56,517 nucleotides of DNA, taken from Eubacteriales bacterium (GTDB lineage: Bacteria; Bacillota; Clostridia; Peptostreptococcales; Anaerovoracaceae). Below are positions 44,335 to 52,274 of this stretch, one piece after another; positions within the stretch are counted from its first letter, which is position 1, and every line of letters begins with the position of its first letter. The stretch is taken from contig JAQWFH010000005.1 in assembly GCA_028704515.1 (NCBI GenBank), forward strand, positions 1 through 56,517, read 5' to 3'. Made by a program: the position numbers and the translations under genes. The notes beneath the pieces were generated by a model that was not told the DNA's origin, ran no database searches, and was given only the letters and a program-made list of their open reading frames with translations.

Positions 44335-44963
44335 TGGATATAAGTTTATTAGGATTGCTTTTAGTTGTCGTCGTAATAATTTCGGCATACCTAATAGGGA
44401 ATATTGTTCCCGCGATTATTATAGGCAAGATTTATGGTATAGATATTAAGCACGAGGGCAGTGGCAATGCCGGAACTACAAATGCGCTCAGAGTGCTTGG
44501 CAAAAAAGCAGCGATAATCACCTTGCTCATAGATATAGCAAAAGGCATTTTTGCCGTAAATCTCGGATATTTAGCAGCCTATTCGTGGATAATCGAGGGG
44601 TGGTGGCAAGCGAATCTGCCATTTATATGTGCCGTATCGGTATTTGTAGGGCATATATGGCCGGTTTTCTTTAAGTTTAAGGGTGGCAAGGGAGTTGCAA
44701 CGGCATTTGGTGCAATTACCGCAATATCTCCGCTTTTGGGATTTTCATTATTGGGGATAGTCGCACTTATCGTTTTAATAACTAAGCGTATGTCCGCCGG
44801 CTCTGTATTGGGAGCTATGTCCGCCCCGATTTTAGCGTGGATACTTACACCGCAATTTTTGCCGGGGATATTCGTGATGGTATTGATTATAATCTATAAG
44901 CACAAAAGCAATATACATAGATTGTTAAAAGGAGAGGAACCGAAACTTAATTTCAAGAAGTGA
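44334..44963 (+). CDS. plsY: Glycerol-3-phosphate acyltransferase PlsY
   Basis: PlsY transfers the acyl group from acyl-phosphate (made by PlsX) to glycerol-3-phosphate, giving lysophosphatidic acid. This 209-residue integral membrane protein has about five to six helices and the three conserved loops: SAYLIGNIVPA, GSGNAGTTNALRVLG and KFKGGKGVATAFG. Its ATG begins at the last base of the der stop codon, so it is translationally coupled. gpsA, which makes the glycerol-3-phosphate substrate, follows 12 bp later. Confidence 0.95.
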   Translation: MDISLLGLLLVVVVIISAYLIGNIVPAIIIGKIYGIDIKHEGSGNAGTTNALRVLGKKAAIITLLIDIAKGIFAVNLGYLAAYSWIIEGWWQANLPFICAVSVFVGHIWPVFFKFKGGKGVATAFGAITAISPLLGFSLLGIVALIVLITKRMSAGSVLGAMSAPILAWILTPQFLPGIFVMVLIIIYKHKSNIHRLLKGEEPKLNFKK

Positions 44964-44975
44964 AACGGAGGAGCT

Positions 44976-46013
44976 ATGAAGAAGATTGGAATTATAGGCG
45001 CAGGCAGCTGGGGAACAGCACTTGCACAGACCCTTGCAGTAAAAGGGCATGAAGTAAGAATATGGGACTTGAATGCTGAGCACGTTAAGGAGATGCAGAA
45101 AAATGGGGAGAATGTAAGATACCTTCCCGGCGTTAAATTCTCGGAAAATTTAACGATTGCATCGTCACTTGAGGAAGACCTTAACGGTGTAGATGTTGTT
45201 CTTTTCGCCGCACCGGCACAGCACTTCAGAAGCGCACTGCAAAGCGCCCTCCCTTATATCAGTAAGGAAAATATGGTTGTAAATGTAGCTAAAGGCATCG
45301 AACAAAAGACGCTTAAGAGAATGTCAGAGATTGCAGAGGAGCTTCTTGGAAAGGACTTTGTGGATGAAAGATATGTTGCATTGTCCGGACCGTCACATGC
45401 CGAGGAAGTGGGCACACATATGCCGACGACGGTATCGGTTGCCTCGAGAAATATTGAAACCGCCAGAGAAGCGCAAGCAATTTTCATGACAAATCGCTTT
45501 AGGATATATACATCTACAGATGTAACGGGATTGGAGCTTGGCGGAGCTCTTAAGAATATTATTGCACTAGGTGCCGGAATTTCCGATGGCATGGGCTTTG
45601 GGGATAATGCGAAGGCGGCAATGATGACAAGAGGTATCGCAGAGATAACAAGGCTTGGGGTGAAGCTTGGAGCTCAGGCACAGACATTTTCCGGTCTTGC
45701 CGGAATCGGAGATCTCATTGTAACCTGCACGAGCATGCACTCGCGTAACAGACGCTGTGGCATTATGATAGGCGAGGGAGTCCCTCCGAGCGAAGCAATT
45801 GAAAAAATAGGCATGGTAGTAGAAGGCATGTACACCACAGAGGCTGCTTACAGCCTTGCAAAGAAGGTTGATGTTGAAATGCCTATAACCGAATGCATAT
45901 ATCAAGTAATAAATGGACAAATCGGGCCGGAAGAAGCGGTTGAAATGCTTATGTCCCGGGAAAAGAAGGACGAAGCGCAGCAGCACGGATGCGAATGCGA
46001 GGCGCGGTCGTAA
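44976..46013 (+). CDS. gpsA: NAD(P)H-dependent glycerol-3-phosphate dehydrogenase
   Basis: GpsA reduces dihydroxyacetone phosphate to glycerol-3-phosphate for phospholipid synthesis. The 345-residue protein has the N-terminal Rossmann loop IGAGSWGTALAQ, the substrate site LGGALKNIIALGAG with catalytic Lys, and the SGLAGIGDLIVTC block. The tail carries extra residues with Cys (HGCECEARS). A GGAGG site precedes the ATG. It closes the plsX-to-gpsA run and is followed by a strong terminator. Confidence 0.96.
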   Translation: MKKIGIIGAGSWGTALAQTLAVKGHEVRIWDLNAEHVKEMQKNGENVRYLPGVKFSENLTIASSLEEDLNGVDVVLFAAPAQHFRSALQSALPYISKENMVVNVAKGIEQKTLKRMSEIAEELLGKDFVDERYVALSGPSHAEEVGTHMPTTVSVASRNIETAREAQAIFMTNRFRIYTSTDVTGLELGGALKNIIALGAGISDGMGFGDNAKAAMMTRGIAEITRLGVKLGAQAQTFSGLAGIGDLIVTCTSMHSRNRRCGIMIGEGVPPSEAIEKIGMVVEGMYTTEAAYSLAKKVDVEMPITECIYQVINGQIGPEEAVEMLMSREKKDEAQQHGCECEARS

Positions 46014-46038
46014 GCGGTACAAAACAGGAAAAAATACT

Positions 46039-46075
46039 AAGCCCTCCCAAGGCAATTGCAAGGGAGGGCTTTTTC
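46039..46075. terminator. Terminator after gpsA, facing cotH
   Basis: AGCCCTCCC (46040-46048) pairs with GGGAGGGCT (46062-46070), with TTTTT following on the + strand. On the - strand TAGTATTTTTTCC follows, so it can also end the cotH transcript. It marks the boundary to the G+C-richer block. Confidence 0.88.
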
Positions 46076-46113
46076 GGTCTATTTTACCAGTAATCTTTTC
46101 CCCTTTTTGCTGG

Positions 46114-48081
46114 CTACCTTCTTCTTTTGAAGAAGATGACAAACAGAAGTCCCGCCGAGAGAAGCACGGCGCAGCCGAACAGAACCGGGAGCGCAGCCGC
46201 ATCATAAGTTGAAGTGCTTGCAGGCTGTGCGTCTTTAAGTTGCACGTCTGTGGGTTGCTCGGCCGAAGCGTTTGGGGGCGAATTACCAGGGGAATTATTT
46301 CCCGAGCCATTGTTCATTTCAGGGCGCTCACCCTGCATTTGCGGCATTTCGCTCTCCATTTCGGGCGCGCTAAAATTCGGGGGTTCTCCTCGATCGTTGC
46401 TGTTGGGGTCGTCAAAACCGCCGCCGATGGGGGCAAAACCACCCCCGTCGCCCTGACCGCCCCGGCCGAAGCCACCACCGCCACCGGGATCGAAATCGTC
46501 GCCGCCACCGGGACCGAAACCGGCATTGTTGGGGGCGAAGCCGCCACCGCCGCCCTGACCGAAGCCGCCACCGCCGCCTTGACCGCCGAGGGCGTTCAGA
46601 TTGATGCCGGAGGCATCGACAAGCGCGTCGAGAGCGGATTTTTGCCCTTCCGTGGTGCCGGGAATTGTACCGTCAAGCTGGCCCTCAATGCTTTGCGCTC
46701 TGAGCAAGCCGAGTTCTTTCAGTTCCGCAACGGCCGTTTGATACTCGTCATAACTGTAAAAGGCAGTTGCATCGGCTTCGACATAAGCGGCAATCAGCGT
46801 ATCCATCGCATCGACAGTCTGCTCAAACAAGCCGCTGTGAAAGTAACCGGTGACAATTTCTTGCAAGTATGTGTGATACAGATCGGCGTATGCTTCTACC
46901 TCCAACAACTTACCAAGCAACGGCCTGTCTGCCAAAGTAACACCGGAGACGGGGGTATCGATTGGAAAGTTGACGACATCGGAGGCGTTGCCCGATTGAA
47001 AACCGCCAAAGGCCAGATTGTAATCCCACGGCAGGATCGTCAATTGACCGTCTTTTTCATACAAATAATAATTGTGACCCATATTGGAGACGTAGCTGTC
47101 CAAGTTGACGACGACCGTGTGGGCAGCAAAATATTTCAATACAGCCCCGACATCGACGGTCTCTGCCAAATCCTCTCCCGCGGAAAGCTTTTTCAGTGCC
47201 GCAATGACACGATTGGCGTCCTTGTCGGTTGCATCGAAGACCGCGTTATCAAAGATTGCCGTGTAACTTGAAATATCATCGTCCGTATATTGCAGGGAAA
47301 CAGCGTTTGAAGTCATGCCCGACATTCCGCCGTCGGAGAATCCGCCTTTCCGGTCGGGATTGATGTTTTGCGGCAGTTCTTCGTTTTCCTTCGTTGCTTG
47401 CGGCGATTTTCCAGTTTCATTTGGTGCTCGCGGCAATTGTCCGCCAATATCCATATTCATGCTCTCGGGCTTATAAATTTGCCCGTGATTGCTGCCGTAG
47501 ACTCTTTTCGCATAGCTGTCCTCAATGGCTTCCACGGCAAGGTAGAGACCCCATGTTTCGCCGTTGACCGATATATCGGTGAAGGCATAGAGCGGCGCGT
47601 CAACACCGACGTAATCCATAATGTCATAAGAGATATACTCTTTCAGATAGCTTGCATCGCCGTATATATTGTTGACGGCGAGCTTATCAAGTCCCATCCA
47701 TGTCTGCCCGGAAATATAGTGGTCGAATTCGATTTTGAAGCTGTAACGATCGCTCGTTTCATCACGGGCGACCGTGCTCAGACTGGAGTTGCCCTTGGCA
47801 CGGATGCCCACATTTTCCAACTTCTCTCCGTTGATGATGACAGTGGCGGGAATGTATTCCTCGCTCGTTGCATTTTCCAACAGAGATGCCCATTCGTCTT
47901 CATCGGCAATGATTTGCAAATCGATGAGTTCTTCCTTATTCATAGCGGCTGCATATGCGGGTGCAGGCGTGCCTGTGAGCGAAGAAAAGAAGGAAGGGTT
48001 CACGCAGGCGAAGATTACAAGAAGGGCGGCGGCAACCATCAAAAGCACCGCCGCAACGCCGAAACCTTTGCTTTTTATCAT
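46114..48081 (-). CDS. CotH-family secreted kinase-like protein
   Basis: The 655-residue protein starts with a signal or anchor helix (about 8-45), then a CotH domain (about 65-420). Motifs include VGIRAKGNSSLS, NNIYGDASYLKEYI and ETWGLYLAVEAIE. NLDSYVSNMGHNYY has the likely catalytic Asp, and LPWDYNLAFGG the likely metal-binding Asp. CotH proteins are atypical protein kinases; Bacillus CotH phosphorylates spore coat proteins. A Gly-rich linker (encoded by 46409-46592) and a Pro/Asn-rich part lead to a C-terminal helix with RRR, so it is probably anchored outside the membrane. I chose 48081 because AAGGAGG precedes it. It is the last gene of the VTC-DUF4956-CotH operon. Confidence 0.88.
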   Translation of the reverse strand: MIKSKGFGVAAVLLMVAAALLVIFACVNPSFFSSLTGTPAPAYAAAMNKEELIDLQIIADEDEWASLLENATSEEYIPATVIINGEKLENVGIRAKGNSSLSTVARDETSDRYSFKIEFDHYISGQTWMGLDKLAVNNIYGDASYLKEYISYDIMDYVGVDAPLYAFTDISVNGETWGLYLAVEAIEDSYAKRVYGSNHGQIYKPESMNMDIGGQLPRAPNETGKSPQATKENEELPQNINPDRKGGFSDGGMSGMTSNAVSLQYTDDDISSYTAIFDNAVFDATDKDANRVIAALKKLSAGEDLAETVDVGAVLKYFAAHTVVVNLDSYVSNMGHNYYLYEKDGQLTILPWDYNLAFGGFQSGNASDVVNFPIDTPVSGVTLADRPLLGKLLEVEAYADLYHTYLQEIVTGYFHSGLFEQTVDAMDTLIAAYVEADATAFYSYDEYQTAVAELKELGLLRAQSIEGQLDGTIPGTTEGQKSALDALVDASGINLNALGGQGGGGGFGQGGGGGFAPNNAGFGPGGGDDFDPGGGGGFGRGGQGDGGGFAPIGGGFDDPNSNDRGEPPNFSAPEMESEMPQMQGERPEMNNGSGNNSPGNSPPNASAEQPTDVQLKDAQPASTSTYDAAALPVLFGCAVLLSAGLLFVIFFKRRR

Positions 48082-48094
48082 CTCGTTGTCCTCC

Positions 48095-48766
48095 TTACGA
48101 CATGTAGTCACCGTTGTAGCTGACAAGCGCTGCACTTCTCACACCCGCAACACGCTTGATTTCTTTGATAAATCCGGTCGAATCACCGTTCAGGCGCACT
48201 TCAAAGGTAAATTCCATCCCGCAATCGGAAATGGTCTTCGCCTTGATACTGTGTTTTTTGACACCGGCGGAAATTTGTTGTAAAAGCGCCTCCTCAGAAA
48301 CCTCGTTGTCGCTGCTGATGATCAAGATATAGGGGGCATCAACACTCTTTTTGTTGGCGAGCAAGACAAGGACAATGCCGATAAACAGAGAGCTGAGGAT
48401 GGCAAGCGGCAAAAAGCCTGCGCCCAGAACGATCCCCGCTGCAACCGCCCAGAATAAAAACACGATGTCGAGCGGCTCTTTGATGGCGGAGCGGAATCGC
48501 ACAATCGAGAGAGCACCGACCATACCGAGGGAAAGAATAATGTTCGACGAGATGGCGAGAATGATGAGCGTTGTAATCATTGCCATTGCGATGAGAGAGA
48601 TGCCAAAGCTCGAAGAATACATGACGCCCGTATAGGTTTTTTGATAGACAAAAAAGATGAACAGCCCCACGATAAAGGCAAAGCCCATGGCGATGCCCAT
48701 ATCAAGGGCGGAAAAGCTCGTGATATTTTCGAGAATACTCGATTTGAATAAATCATTAAAAGTCAT
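48095..48766 (-). CDS. DUF4956 membrane protein
   Basis: The 223-residue protein has about four membrane helices in its first 135 residues, with the conserved loop SLGMVGALSIVRFRSAIKEP between helices, then a cytoplasmic domain (about 140-223) resembling a small alpha-beta regulatory fold. This is the DUF4956 family, which regularly sits next to VTC-domain polymerases and has no established function. A plausible role is a membrane partner or channel for the polymer; that is inference. AAGGAG precedes the ATG. It lies 12 bp after the VTC gene and 13 bp before cotH. Confidence 0.88.
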   Translation of the reverse strand: MTFNDLFKSSILENITSFSALDMGIAMGFAFIVGLFIFFVYQKTYTGVMYSSSFGISLIAMAMITTLIILAISSNIILSLGMVGALSIVRFRSAIKEPLDIVFLFWAVAAGIVLGAGFLPLAILSSLFIGIVLVLLANKKSVDAPYILIISSDNEVSEEALLQQISAGVKKHSIKAKTISDCGMEFTFEVRLNGDSTGFIKEIKRVAGVRSAALVSYNGDYMS

Positions 48767-48778
48767 AGAAATTTCTCC

Positions 48779-49465
48779 TTATCCGTAAATGCGGCAAGCC
48801 GCGTATTTTGAAAATGCCTGTGTTTTGCGTGTGTTTGTCTGAATTAAGTCGCGGATCATATCCGGCATATACTGGTCGTATTTCACCTCCATAAGAATCA
48901 GCCCCGGTTCTCGGACCGGAACGCTCGGGAGATTTTGTGCGAACAGTGCCGTCGAATAGAGCCCTGTCCTGACATCGGCATCAAAGGTGATGCGCACATT
49001 GCCATAAGGGTACGTGTACGCCTCGCGCCAATAATCGACGATGGTTTTGGGCTTGAGTCCTTGGTAAATCGTCTTGGCATAAAGCTCGACGAAAAGGGCT
49101 TCGCCTGAGTTCTTCAACCAGGCAATATCGCCATTGATAATCCGCTCCGCCTGTTCTTTTGTGATGGGCGCGGCGCGCTTGTTGCAGAGGTCGTTCCGCT
49201 TGCTCTTTTTTTCCAGTTTAATAAAGTTTGCATTACCGTTATAAAGTCTGATCCGGAATTTTTCGCGATTGGGCAGACCGTAAAGCTTTTCAAGCAATGC
49301 TTTATCGTTTGGGGTTTCAAAATATAGACTGCGAATCCGATAGCGATTGTCTTCGTCTCCATGGCGGTCGGGCTTTGCCACAAGCCGGAGGCGCTGTTTC
49401 AGCGCATAATAGTCGAGCAGATTCATCGTGTGCTTGTATTCGTGCCTGTATTTTATTTTTTCCAT
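48779..49465 (-). CDS. VTC-domain polyphosphate polymerase
   Basis: The 228-residue protein is a stand-alone VTC catalytic domain of the triphosphate tunnel fold. It has the basic residues that line the tunnel: RHEYKH at the start, REKFRIRLYN (RxR), KLEKKSKR, YWREA, RITFDADVR, the metal-binding Glu in LMEVKYDQYMP and the closing AFSKYAACR. In yeast Vtc4 this domain makes polyphosphate from ATP. Bacterial stand-alone forms are assumed to do the same. AAAGGAG lies 8 nt before the ATG. It is the first gene of the operon with DUF4956 and CotH, divergent from a two-component system. Confidence 0.9.
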   Translation of the reverse strand: MEKIKYRHEYKHTMNLLDYYALKQRLRLVAKPDRHGDEDNRYRIRSLYFETPNDKALLEKLYGLPNREKFRIRLYNGNANFIKLEKKSKRNDLCNKRAAPITKEQAERIINGDIAWLKNSGEALFVELYAKTIYQGLKPKTIVDYWREAYTYPYGNVRITFDADVRTGLYSTALFAQNLPSVPVREPGLILMEVKYDQYMPDMIRDLIQTNTRKTQAFSKYAACRIYG

Positions 49466-49499
49466 TCCATCAACTCCTTTGCCCGTATCTTAAAGAAAA

Positions 49500-49518
49500 A
49501 ACCTTAAATAAAGCTTAA
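49500..49518 (-). promoter_or_regulatory. Direct-repeat operator upstream of the VTC operon
   Basis: On the - strand, TTAAGCTT (49518-49511), three bases, then TTAAGGTT (49507-49500): two copies 11 bp apart, pointing to the VTC gene. This is the usual layout of OmpR/PhoB-family sites. The same repeat, on the + strand, precedes the response regulator gene. Confidence 0.7.
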
Positions 49519-49557
49519 GGCAAATGTGAAGTTTCGGTGAATCCGCGCGCAGCCGGA

Positions 49558-49593
49558 TTAAGCTTCAATTAAGCTTGCCGGGTATGATATAAT
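49558..49593 (+). promoter_or_regulatory. Direct-repeat operator and -10 box of the two-component operon
   Basis: TTAAGCTT (49558-49565), CAA, TTAAGCTT (49569-49576) are 11 bp apart, followed 11 bp later by TATAAT (49588-49593). The -35 position is covered by the second repeat and has no consensus, as expected for an activator-dependent promoter. Confidence 0.75.
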
Positions 49594-49643
49594 AAACGCA
49601 ATATAAAAAATAAAGGAATCAAGACAAGAAAAGGAGGCGCCGT

Positions 49644-50318
49644 TTGCGAATTTTAATTGTGGAAGACGAAAAAAGACTGGCCGAAACGCTGGCGGATATT
49701 ATAACGGAAAACAATGATATCGCAGATGTGGCCAATGATGGGGAGGCGGGATTCGACCAAGCCGCCACCGGGATCTATGATGCAATTATATTGGATGTGA
49801 TGCTGCCGAAAATGAATGGCTTTGAGATTGTGCGCCGCTTAAGAGAACATGACATCAAGACGCCGGTGCTGATGCTGACTGCGAAAACGGAACTGTCCGA
49901 TAAAATAAAAGGGTTGGACAACGGCGCAGACTATTATTTGACCAAGCCGTTTGAAACCGCTGAGTTGCTTGCCTGTCTGCGGGCAATTTTAAGGAGAGGG
50001 GAGCACTTAAAGGCTGAGGCACCGGTCTTTGGCGATATTGCTGTCGACGTTTCCGCAAGCCTCCTTGCCTGCGGCGATCGTTCCGTCGGACTGGGCGCAA
50101 AGGAGCTTGAGCTCTTGCGTCTGCTCATCGCAAACAAAGGGATACTGCTCTCCAAAGAAACCATTTTTTTAAAGGTATGGGGATATGACAGTGAAGCAGA
50201 AATTAACAGCGTAGAGGTCTATATCTCGTTTTTGCGCAAAAAATTGGAACATATCGGTTCCAAGGTAAAAATAATCGTCGTGCGCCGAATTGGATATCGT
50301 CTGGAGGTGGCGGAATGA
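49644..50318 (+). CDS. OmpR-family response regulator
   Basis: The 224-residue protein has a receiver domain with phospho-acceptor Asp51 (IILDVMLPKMNG), acidic VEDE at 7-10, Thr in LMLTAK and Lys in LTKPFE. The winged-helix output domain (about 125-222) contains LGAKELELLRLL and the recognition helix region SVEVYISFLRKKLE, ending RRIGYRLE. The start is a TTG at 49644, with GGAGG 7 nt upstream. It overlaps the histidine kinase gene by 4 bp. The TTAAGCTT repeats on both divergent promoters are probably its binding sites, so it would control itself and the VTC-DUF4956-CotH operon. Confidence 0.93.
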   Translation: MRILIVEDEKRLAETLADIITENNDIADVANDGEAGFDQAATGIYDAIILDVMLPKMNGFEIVRRLREHDIKTPVLMLTAKTELSDKIKGLDNGADYYLTKPFETAELLACLRAILRRGEHLKAEAPVFGDIAVDVSASLLACGDRSVGLGAKELELLRLLIANKGILLSKETIFLKVWGYDSEAEINSVEVYISFLRKKLEHIGSKVKIIVVRRIGYRLEVAE

Positions 50319-51607
50319 TACAAAAATTGCGCTGCAAATTCATCTTGATTTTGATGAGTGTGGTAACGCTGATTTTGCTTGTCATCTTTGTCTCGATGCT
50401 GATGTCGACTGCGGCCAACAATCAGCGTATGGGGGAGGAGATGCTGAGACAGGCGTTAATCGAGCGACCAATGCCGCAGGCATTGCGCCCGGTGCGAGAA
50501 CCGGAGGGACAAGCAGTTGCAGACTCGGCTCCGGCTCCGGCAGGACAAGCAGTGGCAGGCCCGACCCCTGCCCCGGCTCCGGCAAATTTTCGTCTGCCTG
50601 TTCTGATTGCGGAAATGAATGAGAACGGGGAAATCCTGAATATAAAGAATCAGCTGCATTTTATCGCGGAAGATGAGGTTGCGGACATTGTCGGGGCGGC
50701 AATGCGGGATGCCGGCGACGGCGGCGTTCTGTCGGATGATGGGCTGCGCTGGATGAAAAGCCCGGACGGGACGCGAATCGCACTGGCGGATATCTCCGCG
50801 GAGCAAGAGATGATCAAAAATTTAATCCGCAATTCTCTCCTGATCGGCATCTTGGCCTTGGCAGCATTCTTCGTCGTCAGCGTGCTGCTGTCGCAGTGGG
50901 CCGTGCGACCGGTGGCGCTTGCCTGGGAACGGCAGCGCGAATTCGTTGCCGATGCCTCGCATGAGCTGAAAACGCCTTTGACGGTGATCCTCTCCAATGC
51001 CGACATGCTCAGTCGGGCGGAAATCGCAACCGATGACAAAACAGCAAGGCGGATCGGGCACATCAAAGCCGAGGCGCTGCGGATGAAGCGCTTGGTCGAC
51101 GATTTGTTGGCTCTGGCAAAATCGGACAACACAGAGCGACAGCTTGTAAAAGAGCCTGTCGATTTTAGCTTCCTGACCAAAAGTGCCATTTTGACATTTG
51201 AACCGATTATTTTTGACGAGAAGAAAAAGCTCTCTTATCACGTGCAGGAGGGGCTTGCGGTCAAGGGCGACCGGCAACGCTTGCAGCAGTTGATCGCTAT
51301 CCTGCTGGACAATGCCGTTAAATACTGCCCGCCGGAGGGGAAAATCACAATCAGCCTGCAGGAAATGGATAAAAAAAATGCCCTGCTCACGGTGGTGAAT
51401 GAGGGCGATCCGATTCCGACAGAGGAGTTGGCACAAATTTTCGCGCGTTTCTATCGTCTCGACAAAGCAAGAAGCGCACACGGTGGCTTTGGCCTGGGCC
51501 TTTCCATCGCAGCCGGCATTATCGAAGAGCACGGCGGCAAGATCAGGGCGGAAAGCAACGCGGCAACAGGGAACAGTTTTCATGTTGTGCTGCCCTTGAT
51601 GCGGTAA
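50315..51607 (+). CDS. Sensor histidine kinase
   Basis: The 430-residue protein has a membrane helix at about 8-30, an extracytoplasmic region and a second helix at about 170-192. A HisKA domain with His216 (FVADASHELKTPLT) and a HATPase domain follow (N box LLDNAVKYC, G1 box NEGDPIP, G2 box GGFGLGLSIA). There is no clear HAMP domain. The extracytoplasmic part starts with an Ala/Pro-rich stretch containing GQAVADSAPAPA and GQAVAGPTPAPA in tandem. The signal is unknown. It starts within the stop codon of the regulator gene, so the two form one pair. Confidence 0.93.
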   Translation: MIQKLRCKFILILMSVVTLILLVIFVSMLMSTAANNQRMGEEMLRQALIERPMPQALRPVREPEGQAVADSAPAPAGQAVAGPTPAPAPANFRLPVLIAEMNENGEILNIKNQLHFIAEDEVADIVGAAMRDAGDGGVLSDDGLRWMKSPDGTRIALADISAEQEMIKNLIRNSLLIGILALAAFFVVSVLLSQWAVRPVALAWERQREFVADASHELKTPLTVILSNADMLSRAEIATDDKTARRIGHIKAEALRMKRLVDDLLALAKSDNTERQLVKEPVDFSFLTKSAILTFEPIIFDEKKKLSYHVQEGLAVKGDRQRLQQLIAILLDNAVKYCPPEGKITISLQEMDKKNALLTVVNEGDPIPTEELAQIFARFYRLDKARSAHGGFGLGLSIAAGIIEEHGGKIRAESNAATGNSFHVVLPLMR

Positions 51608-51613
51608 GTGGAT

Positions 51614-52162
51614 TTAATTGGCAAACAACAGCAGTCCATTCAGAATCAACAAGATTGCTGCAATGGCAGCGCCCAAAATCGCCACCGATTTTTTGGCATT
51701 GGTCGCACCGATGGATTTGATGAGCGTGATCGCGATGGCAATGCCAATTGCACCGCCTGCGGTGTTCAAAATAAGGTCGTTGATATCCGTGACACCGATG
51801 CGGGCCAGATACTGAACACCTTCGATGAACAGACTTGAGGCGACAACCAAGCCGAGGCTCTTGAGCAGAGGGTATTTTCGGTTGACAAAGAGCAAGTGCA
51901 ACAAGATCCCCAAGGGTATAAACAGAATGATATTGCCGATAATGGCCTGTAAATTATATCCGAAAGACAGACCATGCAGCCAAATGCCATCGAAAGGAAC
52001 CATGTTCAAAGAGCGAAGATCGGGATGATTGCCGGTGAACAAATCGAGGGGCGAGGCAAGTGTCTTAAAGATGACGATTTTTAAAAGCAAATATGCGTAC
52101 ACGGCAGCCGTGAACAACAGAAGATAGTGATATTTTTTATTTACGCGGTAGCGATTCATCAT
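51614..52162 (-). CDS. VanZ-family membrane protein
   Basis: The 182-residue protein has about five membrane helices. The VanZ pattern is seen in NMVPFDGIW, the IIGNIILFIPLGILLHLL helix (about 75-92) and the SSLFIEGVQYLARIGVTDINDLILNTAGGAIG block. VanZ proteins are linked to teicoplanin resistance in some clusters, but most family members have unknown roles at the cell envelope. The gene is convergent with the histidine kinase gene, six bases apart. The ribosome-binding site is weak (GGGAC). The first two codons are both ATG, so the start could be 52162 or 52159. Confidence 0.87.
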   Translation of the reverse strand: MMNRYRVNKKYHYLLLFTAAVYAYLLLKIVIFKTLASPLDLFTGNHPDLRSLNMVPFDGIWLHGLSFGYNLQAIIGNIILFIPLGILLHLLFVNRKYPLLKSLGLVVASSLFIEGVQYLARIGVTDINDLILNTAGGAIGIAIAITLIKSIGATNAKKSVAILGAAIAAILLILNGLLLFAN

Positions 52163-52274
52163 AATAATATGTCCCTTTCATTTTCGGGGATAGCTTGTCC
52201 GAACAGGTTTCGGTATTCAGATATATTATAAGTAAAGGGAAGACTTTGTGCAAGCGTATTGCGAACAAATTTCG

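Noticed and set aside
46240..47271. 343-codon + strand open frame opposite cotH
   Set aside because: Long open frames on both strands come from the G+C-rich, Gly-rich coding sequence; the - strand has the CotH motifs, operon spacing and ribosome-binding site.
50822..51583. 253-codon - strand open frame opposite the histidine kinase
   Set aside because: The + strand carries all the kinase boxes in order.
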